Shown one piece after another: positions 33,510 through 44,287 of a DNA stretch of 64,000 nt (positions are counted from its first letter, which is position 1; every line of letters starts with the position of its first letter). This stretch comes from Neoceratodus forsteri (taxonomy: Eukaryota > Chordata > Ceratodontiformes > Ceratodontidae). Both the position numbers and the translations under genes were made by a program. The stretch spans positions 609,426,001-609,490,000 of the forward strand of contig JADMNL010000023.1 in assembly GCA_016271365.2 (NCBI GenBank), read 5' to 3'. Under the pieces are notes generated by a model. The model worked only from the letters and a program-made list of their open reading frames with translations. It was not told where the DNA came from and searched no databases.

Positions 33510-36309
33510 TTGTTGGAATAAACTCCGGATACTAGGCTGTTCTGAAGGTGTAAAAAGATTGGATGCTGCTGTCTGTCTATAAAAGAACTGCACAGACTGT
33601 TACAATATATCTGAGGCCATTGTTGAGACTGAGAGAGCCCATCAGACACTCACAACCCCAAAGCCAGAGGAAAACTATGACCGAAGTTTGGTGAAATGAC
33701 TTGGCTTTCCTGAGAAAGATAGGATCCTTGCTTTTGTGAGAGAAAAGGTCCTCTTACTTGTGAGGGACACTGCATATTGATCTTCAATGATTAATTCTCC
33801 AAGATGGCAGCCTGGAGGAAAGAATACATGTGTCTGGAGGGTGTTACAGAAGCTGTGGGTCCTATATCAGCTGCAGTATCCCACGAAACTACAAGTGATC
33901 AGAACGGGGTTTCAAACATTTTGATTCACCTGCAGATGTGACCCATTACATATAAAAATAGTGGTGGGACAAGTCAGCAACCTTGCAACCCCATGGTAAA
34001 GTAACCATCCTAAGGAAATAGCCCCCAAATTGTATGCCAACTCTCAATGTCCTACCCAGCCAGACAACTGAGGGAACACAAAGGAAACTCTAGACATGCA
34101 GTGGTAGACCAGTAGGACTAAGAGAATATGAGGAAGGGATAAGAAGAAATCTGGCCTATCACCAATTGCAGTCAGAGATCACAGCAGGGACTCTGGTTCC
34201 TCATTCCATAGTTCAAATATTAATGGTGAGCCAGCCCCAAGAGGCAGGGAGAAGATAATCTATGAGAGCTTCAACAAGGTCCCTCAGGAGCACTGATTCC
34301 CCAGGAACTAAACAAATCCAGCCTCAGGGGCAGAACTTTGGTCATAACTAGGCAGACATTGTGGTGGACTCACAATCCCCAACTGATGACTCCCAGCCAT
34401 GCTGTTAGCCTTATGGTCCAGAGTGGCATACCCTCCCAGAGGACACTCCAGAATGCTCATGCCTGGTGACTTGTAAGTGAACTAATGCCTGGGTCATTAT
34501 TTGCCCTGAGAATGAACAAGACAAACTGATATCCTTTGGTATGTCTAGATAACTTTGCTTGTTTTTCCTTCTTCTCTACAGGGTATATAAATATAATCTT
34601 CACTGGACCAAAATGTTTGCAGTCCCACTGTGTTCTCCTGGCCCATGATACTGATGTCTCGGCCAAGGCATGTGTTCCCAATTAACAAGTCTTTCATCAT
34701 CACCTGCAATGGTACCATCTGCAAGGGAAGGAGGTACCTACAGCATGATCACCCAAACCACTAGTGCTGCAAGCCATTTCAATTACCAGGCTGAGACATA
34801 ATCCTCATGTTGAGAACTGCCCCTAGGCCAAGGCTGTGGTGTGGAGGTTTTGAGCACCTGGAGGGATACAGGTTATGGGACTGTCAAATGTAAGAGGTGG
34901 GGAGCCTCTAGTTAACTTCAGAACAGGCCACACTGACAGCAGTGGAGAGGGAGAGAAAGCTCTTCTCATTTCCCACCACTGCTGCAGGAGTTGCTCAGTA
35001 ATGCTGCTGCCTGACAGGACAGCCAACTTCCCTCATAACTACACCCCAAATCCCTCATGAAATACAGCTGCATGATAGTGTGACTTACACAGCACTTGAG
35101 CAGCTGTATAAATGAACATCAAAAGCACTTTGCATCTTTAATTTCAGTAGCACCTTCTGTCATTAATGGGATACTGTTGCAGCTCCGTGTAGATTGCCAC
35201 CCCCAAAGCTACTCAATCAGCCTAAGGAATACTGCATAACATCCACTCCATGACAACTGGAATGCTATTAAACACAGCAGCTTGAGGCCACTCTGTCTCC
35301 ACCTGAGTGTCCACAAATGAGGCATAGACCTCATGCGATCGGGAACAATGTTGAGGGAGGTCACGAATGAGGTGCCATGGGAATCTAACATCCAGCTTTA
35401 CTGTGAGAGATTCTCACCACCCAGCTACCCTTCCATCTCCAATAATAAACAGAGACCAACGTTAACAGATAACAAGCACAAAACATGAAACCTAGCTAGC
35501 ATCACCCCTACCCACAGGTTTAAACACCCCTGAAGCCCTGGACAAGAAACTATGCATAGCATCCCCAGGGGCACCAACCAAGAGGAATGCAGTGCAAAGT
35601 GTGGAGGAAGAGAGGAAATGATTATATGGAAGCATATAGACCGGATGTGAATCAATGCACACACAACTGCATGTGGTATCTTCCCACCTCTCTATCTTGT
35701 GGCACTGATCCCAGACTCCCCACATACACATGAGTCACTGCATTATACAGATCTCCTAAGGTGGGACTTACTTTCTTCACAGGTCGACCCTCCTTCTCAT
35801 CCAGAATATAATATAGTTCTGTCCACCTCAAAGGAGCAACATAAATAAATAACAGGTAACACAGGACAATCATAAACATCTGATTCAGAACGTTAGGCAT
35901 TGGAGTAAGCAACTGCTTGAAGTGCGGGCAGAGTTACTGGCTTGGCAGATACAGAGATGCCATTCCTTATCTGATTTCCCATCAGGACCAAAGAAAGAGA
36001 GATGTCACTTTGTTTACAGCTCAAAAAAGTTTGGTAAGTTTTAAAATCTGGCTTAAGTGATTATTGTGTTTTATTATTGCTTGTTAACCAAAAGGCCCTT
36101 TATGCAACCCTTCTTGGGGGCTGCAAAGACTTCCTGAAGGCTCAACAACCCAGAGGACTGCCCTGAATTCCTCTCACTCCACTTTTGCTAAGAGCAAGAG
36201 AGTTGATCCCCAGCTACACCATCACATGTAAGTTCTCCACCACATTATCAGCACACTGTTCACCACCCATATCTACAAAATTATTGGAAAATGGCTAGTA
36301 AGTCCAAAT
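33510..36309. other. Unassigned sequence, possibly 5' UTR and ORF1 region of the next Tx1-like LINE
   Basis: No protein domain is recognised. CCAAGATGGCAGCC (33799-33812) resembles the CAAGATGGCGGC motif (YY1 type) found at the start of many L1 5' UTRs, and the region ends where a Tx1-like endonuclease begins. A full element would place its 5' UTR and ORF1 here, but the coding signal is too decayed to confirm. The ORFs at 34457-34681, 34823-35060 and 35209-35912 show no domain. Confidence 0.3.
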
Positions 36310-36591
36310 AATCCACATCATTAGATGTGAAGGGGATACACTCACCCATCAAAGAAGGAAGGTATTAGACTGCCTTTGAAGATTAAGTACAGGAACATCT
36401 TTTATCCAAGAAACACACCTAATAAAGCCCTAAGCTGACAAGCTAAAGTCAGAATGGATGGGACAGGTTTTAACAACTCATATAACACAAAAGCAGAGAG
36501 GTGCCTTTAAATCTTCTGTCACCCATTCTGATCCACAAGGTAGATATGAAATCACTGTGGATTACTATGGGGCACAGAAGTCACCCTTGCT

Positions 36592-36909
36592 GTGTTTATG
36601 GTCCTAATCAGCAAGCACCTCCTTTTTATCTCACTCAAAAAGCTGACAGTGGCTGCTAAAGGACAGGTGGTTATTGGAGGTGACATGAACGTGGTCCTGG
36701 ATGACTTCCTAGATGGGAGCAACCCTCCTCTGGCAACAGAATATGGCATCTACTTCTCTGCAAAACCCTGGAGGAAGAGATGCATACAGTGGATCTTTAA
36801 TAGTTGGTCTATCCCCAAGACAGGGAATATATCTGTTACTCACCTCCATCCAAGTTGTATTAAAGGATCACTATATTGCTCATGCCAGCAAAATGGCTGG
36901 GAGATATAG
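36592..36909 (+). pseudogene. Tx1/L1-like endonuclease remnant
   Basis: This open stretch contains the VIGGDMNVVLDDFLDGSNPP block. In L1/Tx1 endonucleases the equivalent GDFNxxLDxxLDRS block holds catalytic Asp and Asn residues; here D and N of GDMN are retained and F is replaced by M. The N-terminal catalytic part (QETH) lies just upstream in another frame at about 36395-36425. Confidence 0.75.
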
Positions 36910-37239
36910 GCAATGTCAGGACTGGACCTACAATCATCTCTAGACCACAGCCCCATAACCTTTCTATGGCACCCATCCAATTTTGACCACCACCAGCAGA
37001 GACATCTGGTAGTTCAGTGGTACCTTTCTTTGGGACCCTGCTTTCTGCAAACAATTGCCCAGAGATATTAACACATGTGTGACACATAATAAGCCCCTGA
37101 CACACTAGCATTGATCTGATGGGATGTTCTTAAAGCATTCGTCTGAAGGAAGTGTATGGCACATGCCGCAAGACTAAATTGAGTTAAAGATAAAGATCTC
37201 AAAGAGCATATTATTAAATGTATGGAAAGTGTCCTGCTA

Positions 37240-37812
37240 ATCCCCATTCCAAAATCCTCAATCCTTTGGATCCTTGGGGATCTGGGTTTATTAGATACAA
37301 ATGTTTTAGTTTATAAAGGATTATTTTGTTGCTGCTCTAGAAGCTAAGAGGTTACTGCTTCTGAATTGGAGATCTACTATAATACCCCCTGCAGATGTGG
37401 AAATCGATTTCGAAAGCTGCAGTTTATTATCGGTTGATTTTGCACAGAGGAATGCCCTTCTCAGTTTCACAGAACATGGGACAAGTGGCTGGTCTCAATG
37501 GGATTCAAGCTTGGGAATTTGTAAGGGTTCCTCAGGGTTATATAAGATGTTATTATTTCTTTCTCATGGTTTATGAAGGTAGATGACTAGAGGTGTGGGG
37601 GACTCAGCAGTCTTGAGTAGATGGTTCTGTTTATGCTTTTGATTGTTAAATTATACATAGTACTCTGATTGTGTAGGACATTATGTTATGTCTTTAAGGT
37701 CCCTGTGTCTATATTTCTTACTGTTCAGGACCTTTGTGAACTGATTTTCTTTTGGTTGTTGTATTCTATTTTGTATAAATCTATTTTCAGTAAAGTGTTT
37801 CTATACAAAAAA
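37240..37812 (+). mobile_element. 5'-truncated Tx1/L1-like LINE 3' end inserted in a related element
   Basis: The start joins smoothly to a C-terminal coding remnant, with LNWRSTI and PPADVWKSISKAAVYYRLIL (about 37360-37440) then FHRTWDKWL in a shifted frame (about 37468-37495), typical of the end of Tx1/L1 ORF2. A short 3' UTR ends with TTTCAGTAAAGTG and an A run (37806-37812). On both sides the host LINE's own reading resumes (EQEALLKDLEQNF from about 37825). The insertion is therefore nested. Confidence 0.65.
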
Positions 37813-38047
37813 GATCACAAAAGAGCAGGAAGCCTTACTAAAGGATTTGGAACAAAACTTCTGAACCACTGATTTCAAGAGCCAGGGCTCCTAGCCCAAA
37901 TTTTTGGCTTGAAATTGATCAACCTGCATCTCCACCAAAGAGCAGAATTCACCCACAACACCAGACACCTGACCAGTCTAATCTGGAAGGCAGGACACCC
38001 CACCCATCAGCAGTACTACTGTCCCTCAACACTGAAAAATAATTTGA

Positions 38048-38400
38048 TTGGATAGAGTGGGCTTCTTTTCATACCCTGAGAGATCTGGCTTCAGACCACA
38101 AATGTTGAGAAGGATCTCAAACCTTTACAAGGGAATGGAAGCCAAATTATTCATTAATGGCTACTCCTCATCCAGCTTCTCCTTAGACATGGATATGAGA
38201 CAGGGTTACCCTTATCTCCCCTGCTGTTTGGCCTTACCTTGGAACCCCTTCTCCAGGCCATTTGACAGCACCCACAAATGCATGGGGTTCAGATGGAGGA
38301 GCAACTAAAAGTGATGGCCTTTGTGTGATGATGTCATGCTCACCCTCACACAACCACAGGAGCTGATTCCTCACTCGTTTTCTTTGATGAAAGAGTAGGG
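38048..38400 (+). pseudogene. Tx1/L1-like reverse transcriptase palm remnant
   Basis: Reads LRRISNLYKGMEAKLFINGY, then SFSLDMDMRQGYP (motif B region, usually RQGCPLSP), then a frame change, then LCDDVMLTLTQPQEL (motif C, YADD to LCDD, both aspartates kept). Frame changes separate the blocks. Confidence 0.8.
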
Positions 38401-39782
38401 AGCATTATCAGGATAAAAGATAAATGTATCAAAATCCATACTCACACTTTTGTACAACTCGGTCTTGGCTCTACTGAACTTCTCTTGGGACATGACAGTA
38501 GTGCATGACTATGTCAAGTCCTCAGGATCAAATTTTCCTGGAACGTTTTGACCATGGGGAAGCATAATCTGGAACCTCTAAACTCTGACATTGAAAAGAT
38601 ATGAAAAGATGGAATCACCTGCACCCTCACATTGAGAAAAGCCCATGCATACAAAATGATGGTGTCCTCCAAGACTCAAGGGACTCAATTCAGATACATG
38701 CTGGACTGGTGCAAGCCCTGGGTGCACTGAACATTTGGCATGGTGTTTGCAGCCATCAATCGGGATTGACGCATCACATGCACCATTCACTACAAGTTGG
38801 ACCAGCTTTTTGTTGTCTAATGTTTTGGCAAACATGGACCTTTTACAGGGTTTTCACCAAATAGTTGGCACAAGCTGCCATAAAGTAGGAAAAGTATTGC
38901 AAATGCATGTGACCATTCTGAATTGGGAGCAAGCTGCTCAATGTGTTTGCTGCTGATGCAGAGTTGATAGATGGATTGACATAAGCCCTGCATCAGCCTT
39001 TCTGAATCGAGCCCAATGGTCTTGGATACTTATGAATGCCCCCCTTGACCTCAAACTAATATCAAACTTTCTTAAAGACATGTTGACCTTTACTGTGGAA
39101 TCAAGACCAAAAGACTTAGCCACAAAAAATCATGCCATGAAGTTCCAAGAGGTGGACTGTATCTCCTGACATCCACCTCATGAAGTTGGCTCAAGTCATC
39201 CATCAGATTTCCATAGCTGCAACAGAGAGGAGGCTCACAATTCAGGAAATGGGTACAGTGTGAGAAAGGTGTATTAAATAGCAACATACTCATAACAGTA
39301 TGCTTTGATAATGTCCCAAAGGAAGCAACAACCCACTCTGTGGTCAACAACTCAGTGGTTGCATGGTAACATGCAATGAAGCTCTCTGGTTGGTTATCAT
39401 AAAAATCTCCTGCTCTACCACTATGGCATAATAAGATGCTGCATATTGAAGGGAGGGTAATCCACTGGGCTCACTGGGCCAATCAAGTTACAAGTGCTCT
39501 TAAGCTTTGATAGATGAGACAAGTGGAACACTGAAGTCCTTCCAGCAGTTATGGGATTAATACCAATTACCCATCAACACCACTGGAGATATCTCCAGAC
39601 AGACACACCTTGGTCCCTCTCTTTGGCCCACAATACAGACTCTCCATGGACTAGTTGCTAGATTCCATACTCTTCCTTCCCTCATCACAGAAAAATAAAG
39701 CTGGACATATTTATACACAGCTAATTAAGCTGGGTCTAGACTCTTCTATTAATATTTAACTCTGCTTGGGAGGAGACCTTGA

Positions 39783-39957
39783 CAGGTGTCAGTGTGAGAG
39801 CAGCCTAATAACCCTCCTCCTGTGAGGAGAAGAGCATCCCCGAATGCTCAATTGTCCCCCATCCAGTTTGACCCCCAATGCCCTAGGCTTGCTACTGAAC
39901 CTGGGTAGCCAGCACCATGAACTGTAGCACTACCACTGCACCAAAGGGCCAGCTCTA
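39783..39957 (-). mobile_element. tRNA-derived SINE, reverse orientation
   Basis: On the minus strand it begins AGAGCTGGCCCTTTGGTGCA. An A box TGGTGCAGTGG (39933-39943) matches TRGYNNARNGG at every position, and a degenerate B box GGTTCAGTAGC follows. The body matches the second copy at 63692-64000 in layout (AGCTGGCC..., a GGTTCAG box, then AGGGCATTGGGG and a TCTTCTCC-like stretch). It ends the Tx1-like LINE at 39782. Confidence 0.75.
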
Positions 39958-40559
39958 CAAACATATTTATAAATTAAGGTCTGGCATACACTTTTCATGT
40001 GTGCATAAGTTATTATGAAGCTGTAAACCACTGATTGTACAATTGTTACAGCATTCAAAACAAATGATTAACAGCATGAATACGAATTTCACTGAAGAAA
40101 TGGTTGTTTCTGAAGAGTTCAACTTCTAATGTTAGAAACAGCAGCTGTTGGGGTTGCTGTAATGAATCTGAGTGATGGGGTTTAATATAATCAGTATAAT
40201 TCTGCTGTGCTTGTCTTTTGTAGAAAAATTATAGAGTTCAATAAGAAAACAAAAGCAGAGCTATACTTAGGATTATCTGGCTTTCAATTTCTGTTTCACT
40301 AAAAGATTTGAAAAATTGCAAAATCTATATTACATTACACCCCAATAGGCAAACTCTGCAGATGGGACAGTAATCATATAACGGTATGCCACTTTTAAAT
40401 TTAAAACAGTTGTTCCACATTCCAGAGATGTATTCCATTTTATCTCATTCGAATGTGCACTTTTGTTCATTTACATATCCTCAATTGAATTTTTAGTTAC
40501 ATGATCTGATCAGTAGCTACACTGCACCTACAGCCTTCAAATATACTGGCAGGGATGAG
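39958..40559. other. Unassigned A+T-rich sequence
   Basis: No gene or repeat recognised. Confidence 0.4.
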
Positions 40560-40735
40560 GTGCACAATTCTAAGAATAAGAGAGTACAAATTTCAGACTG
40601 GCAAGTACAGCAAACTTTGGGATGGGTGTGGGAGCACATATTCAGAGGAAAAGGATACTAATATTCAGGAATGTAATGTACACAAGTTTCAGGAACCATG
40701 ATAGTTATAAATTTTGGGAGGGACACAAGTCTTAA
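40560..40735. repeat. Degenerate tandem repeat of a CACAAATTTYRGGARG-type motif, part 1
   Basis: Successive words ACAAATTTCAGACTGG, GCACATATTCAGAGGA, CACAAGTTTCAGGAACC and ATAAATTTTGGGAGGGACA recur at about 35-50-bp spacing. The same pattern recurs at 41455-41555 and 42951-43180, so one old array seems to have been split by insertions. Confidence 0.5.
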
Positions 40736-40739
40736 AAAG

Positions 40740-40900
40740 AGGCAGAGAAGCAGCATGAACTTGAGGCTGGAGAAAAGGTGTAGAACCAGCAGACTAACAT
40801 TCAAATTCCATTGCAGTCAATTGCTGTGTGACCCTGAGCAAGTAACTAACCTCTCAGTGCTTCCATCAATACAGCTGCAAAAAGTGTGCAAATGAAAGAT
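40740..40900 (+). mobile_element. tRNA-derived SINE with MIR-like body, partial
   Basis: CAGCAGACTAACATTCAAATTCC resembles the tRNA-related head (degenerate B box TTCAAATTCC), followed by GTGTGACCCTGAGCAAGTAA and CTAACCTCTCAGTGCTTCC, the MIR-like body shared with 12488-12690. The distinctive tail is not readable. Confidence 0.7.
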
Positions 40901-41454
40901 CCTAATGTCTTCCCAGTGGCATGGAGAGCTGAGGTACCATGCACCTCAGCTTCTGCCATGCCAGCAACCCAAGTTCAGAAATGGACATTGGTCACTTGGG
41001 GATGGCTTGGTGAGGGATAAGTGAGCATCTGTAGAACTGGTCTCCTCCCTTGGGGAGCAAGTTACTGTGGTTCACTGTTGCATGCCACCCAGTAGTAGTT
41101 GGGTGGAAGCACATGTAATGCCACCAGGAGTGGAAGGGAATCCATGTTCATGATGCTGGAGTGTTGATTGGAGGCGGTGCTCACATATTGCACCACTGCA
41201 AGTCCATGGGCCCAGGGCAGAAATTGGTGGCACCCCCAGCTGCAGGATGATAATTGACCTCTCACAGGTCTGCACCAGTGCCCCCACAGTCCTTTGACTA
41301 AGGACAATGATGGGAAGGTAAGTCCTAGAGAAGCCAGGTGATCAGGCTGGGTGGTTGGTAAGAAGGAGGCAGATGGGGCAGAACAGCACATAAACAAATA
41401 ATGGAAAAAAGCCCTGCTGAAAACAACATATATAAAATGTATTACATCTCGGTT
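40901..41454. other. Unassigned, GC-richer sequence
   Basis: Contains a perfect 8-bp hairpin GCTGAGGT/ACCTCAGC (40928-40950, 7-nt loop). Open frames on the minus strand at 41062-41397 have no recognisable domain. Confidence 0.4.
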
Positions 41455-41555
41455 TGGCTATCCTATGTAAATAAACTGTAAACACTAGTGTAGAATACAC
41501 ATTTCAGGAGCTGTAGTGGTATATTTTTAAAGGGACACAATTCTTTAAAGTTAAC
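41455..41555. repeat. Degenerate tandem repeat, part 2
   Basis: Short continuation of the array seen at 40560-40735 (ATACACATTTCAGGAGCTG, GGGACACAATTCTT). It ends where the antisense CR1 begins. Confidence 0.4.
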
Positions 41556-42950
41556 ATACAAACATAGATGTTGATGGCAGATAAGGATCACAAGGCCCAT
41601 CCAGTCTGCCGATTTATTTTTCTACCTTATGAATGTGCCATTGACCTTTGCTCTGTCAATGGCCTCTCTATCATACTCATCTGTATTGCTCCCTTATGCC
41701 TATCCCATGCCTGTTTGAAGCCCTGCACTGTATTCATATCCACCACTTCCTAGGCTAGGCTGTTCCATGCATCCACCACCCTTTCTGTGAAAAGAACTTT
41801 CTCACATTACCCCTTAATTGGCCTCCCTCTAATCTCATACTGTGTCCTTTTGTCCTGCTATTTTTCTTACATTGAAACATGTTAGACTCTTTCACCTTGT
41901 TAATGCCCTTAAGGTGTTTGAATATTTCAATCATATCACCTCTCTCCTTCTTTGCTCTAGGGTATGCATATTGAGCTCAGTTAATCTGTCCACATATGTT
42001 TTCTGATGCAGTCCCTGCACCATTTTGGTTGCCCTTCTCTGGACTGCCTCAATTTGGTTAACGTCCTTATGAAGGTGTGGCCTCCAGTACTGCCACAATA
42101 CTGGCAATACTCCAGATGGGGCCTAACCAGTGTCTTGTAAAGAGGGATCATTACCTCCCTCTTATGACTTGATACCCCTACTAATACACCCCAACATCCC
42201 TCTAGTCTTATCTACTGCTTTAGTGGTCTGCTTGGATGATTTCAGGTCATCAATGATGATGGCGATGAAGTCTCTTTCTTCCTTTGTGACTGCCAGCAAC
42301 TTCCTCCCAGCCTATAGGTGGCTTCAGGGTTTCTCTTCCCTATGTGCATGATCTTGCAATTCTTTGCGTTAAAACCTAGTTGTCACTCTTCCGACCATTT
42401 TGTTAGTTTTATCCAGATCTCTTCTCATTCTGCCCACCCCATCTGGATCATCTACTCTGTCAGATCTTGGTGTCATCTGCAAACAGACAAACCTTACTCT
42501 CCAGTCCATCTGCAATGTCACTGATGAAGATATTGAAGAGGACTGGCCCCAGGACTGATCCCTGAGGTACTCCACTTGTGACTTACATCTCTTCTGACTG
42601 TATACCATTTACCACCACTCTCTGTTTTCTGCCCATCAACCAGTTTGCCTACCCAGTTGACCAATGTCTGACCCACTGAGCTTACCCAGAATTTTAATCA
42701 ATCTTCCATATGATACAGTATCGAAAGCTTTGCTGAAGTCAAGGTAGGTAACATCAGCTGCCACCCCCGGTCCACCATTCTGGTTACCCAGTCAAAAAAA
42801 AAAAAATCTATGAGATTAGTTTGACAGGACCTTCCTTTTGTAAATTCATGCTGTCTTGGATCCTGTGCTCCTATGGATTCCAGGTGTTGCACTATCCTTT
42901 CCTTAGTTGACATAGTGTGGATTTTGGGAGAGACCAGGAGTTCATATTTT
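41556..42950 (-). mobile_element. CR1-like LINE, reverse orientation, RT core to 3' end
   Basis: The low-coordinate end has ACATACAAACATAG and GATGGCAGATAAGGATCAC, the inverted 3' terminus. On the minus strand I read, from about 42950 down: IVQHLESIGAQDPRQHEFTK and [27 protein letters not shown] (about 42574-42527), [20 protein letters not shown] (FADD 42472-42483), and the C-terminus with PLYKTLVRPHLEYC-like and FTERVVDAWNSLA blocks. This is the most legible CR1 RT in the window, although frames still change. The element is truncated upstream of motif A. Confidence 0.92.
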
Positions 42951-42967
42951 GAAAGTTGTATAGACAA
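42440..42967 (-). pseudogene. CR1-like reverse transcriptase core remnant
   Basis: This is the RT palm of the antisense CR1. The sequence for motif B ([10 protein letters not shown]) and motif C (FADDTK) is intact at the residue level, separated by the expected spacing of a CR1 enzyme. A stop follows FADDTKI, and a frameshift lies between the TKGRSCQTN block and motif B. An A13 run at 42794-42806 causes one of the frame breaks. Confidence 0.85.
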
Positions 42968-43180
42968 ACATTTGGGTATGATGGGCTCACATTTTGGAAG
43001 GAATACATTTCATTATGATTGAGGACTATAGGGTTCAAATTTGTGGAAGTATTTGAATTTCAGGAAGGCAACTATACACAAATTTTGGGAGGGCTGAGGT
43101 GGAGGGTGAGTGGCACATTTAGGAAGGTGTGAATTTTAAAGGACCACTCATTTCAGAAGGGGATGGTTGTAGAAGCCTGG
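42951..43180. repeat. Degenerate tandem repeat, part 3
   Basis: Continuation of the CACAAATTTYRGGARG-type array after the CR1 insertion: CTCACATTTTGGAAGGA, CAAATTTGTGGAAG, GAATTTCAGGAAGG, ACACAAATTTTGGGAGGG and GCACATTTAGGAAGG. Confidence 0.55.
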
Positions 43181-43433
43181 CAGATGAACACTAAGATGGA
43201 GCAGTGGGAGATTCAATAGCCAGCAATGCCTGTTGGTGTTCTTACAAGCACTGATATTCAGTTTCCTGGCCCTGCTGTCCTTCCTGGTAAGTACAGTCCC
43301 ATAGGAATGTACAGTACATAGCTCCATTAGAACAGTGGACTGGCAAACATCTAATCAGAGATTATTAATATTTTAACATATACTTCAGGCTATTAAAACT
43401 CCCATTGTAGCAGTCCTCCTCTGATGTCAGCTG

Positions 43434-43460
43434 CAAGGGATTCTGGGATTTGTAGTTACA
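43434..43460 (-). promoter_or_regulatory. Candidate ZNF143/THAP11-type motif
   Basis: On the minus strand TAACTACAAATCCCAGAATC resembles the ACTACAATTCCCAGAATGC site bound by ZNF143 (SBS1/SBS2). It is a known core of promoters and also occurs inside some vertebrate repeats, so it may be repeat-derived. No transcription unit is visible next to it. Confidence 0.45.
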
Positions 43461-43611
43461 GAAAAGCTAGAAAGTAGCAGAAAAGTTCTTAGCTTGCAAG
43501 GCAGCAGAATTTCTCTGATACAATCTACTATACTTCAATAAACAATAAGTAAAAATATTTTTGCACACAAAGTGTAAGTTGGGATCAGCTCCACATTTTG
43601 CAGTGGGGCTC

Positions 43612-43775
43612 CAAATAATAATAATAATAATATTTATTTATAAAAGTGCAATTCAATCACATATCAAAGCGCTTGTAAAAACATCATCATAAGAGCTAAA
43701 ATAAATCACATATAAGAAATTATTAAAACAATAAATAACAGGCAACAGAAATTTCAGACTTCAGAAATGCCAAAT
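43612..43775 (-). mobile_element. L2-like LINE or SINE 3' end, reverse orientation
   Basis: An ATA microsatellite (43614-43631) is followed by TATTTATTTATAAAAGTGCA and ATCAAAGCGCTTGTA. In reverse this reads AGCGCTTTGAT...TTGCACTTTTATAAATAAAT then ATT repeats, the usual 3' terminus of L2-type elements with a short-repeat tail. No coding sequence can be read beside it. Confidence 0.65.
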
Positions 43776-43859
43776 TAAAAAGGTGACTGTGCTGATTGTG
43801 CTCATTTAAAGAGCTCTTAGCCATAAATTCAAAAAACAGGATGAACGGATGATATCACA

Positions 43860-44073
43860 AACTACCTACTTTAGCTTGTTTCTCCAGCTATTTCTTTTCC
43901 ACTAACTTTTCCTTTAATATGTCCATCTTTAATGGTAAACTTTCTCTTGAATGGAAACTGACAAGGCTACCCCACCATACAAATCTGTCCTAAGATTCCT
44001 TCACTGACAAATTCAGCCTCTCATTCCTTTCAGTGCTTACTAAAATCATGGAGAAGTTGATAGCCATGCAGGT
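43860..44073 (+). mobile_element. L2-like LINE E, segment 1 (before SINE insertion)
   Basis: A short coding remnant ends with LSVLTKIMEKLIAMQ, the finger-domain SKIxEKxIxxQ block of L2/CR1-type RTs. It stops at the T-rich left end of a SINE and continues after it. Confidence 0.6.
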
Positions 44074-44287
44074 ATTTTTTTTTATTCTTTGGTTAACAGG
44101 TAAGACACACTAGGCACAAATGCCTGTTTTCATGGGCAGTAGGAGCACTGAGAGGTTAAGTGACTTGCTTAGAGTTGCACAATAACTGAGTGGAGATTCT
44201 GGAAATCAAACTCATGTCTGCTGGATGTACTAAGCTCATTCACAGCTTGTTACCTTAACCTCTAATCTATACTGACATCCGCTATAT
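44074..44287 (-). mobile_element. tRNA-derived SINE with MIR-like body, reverse orientation
   Basis: The tail at the low end reads in reverse CATGAAAACAGGCATTTGTG and TTAACCAAAGAATAAAAA. The body GAGAGGTTAAGTGACTTGC (44150-44168) is the inverted MIR-like core. Its insertion splits an L2-like LINE. The orientation and tail match 14597-14815. Confidence 0.85.

Larger units (their letters stand above)
36310..39782 (+). mobile_element. Tx1/L1-like LINE, endonuclease to C-terminus, decayed
   Basis: In order: endonuclease start (LDVKGIHSPIK, then FIQETHLIKP and a W-G block); a GRYEITVDYYG stretch; VIGGDMNVVLDDFLDGSNPP (36666-36725); an SDH-like HSPITFLWH; a linker with VLKAFV and KCMAHAARLN (near 37120-37170); RT with RISNLYKGMEAKLFINGYSS (about 38114-38173), MRQGYP, CDDVMLTL as the decayed YADD box (about 38325-38348); and a C-terminal tail to 39782. 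The layout matches Tx1/L1 ORF2. It is interrupted at about 37240-37812 by a truncated relative and cut at its 3' end by a SINE. Confidence 0.82.
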
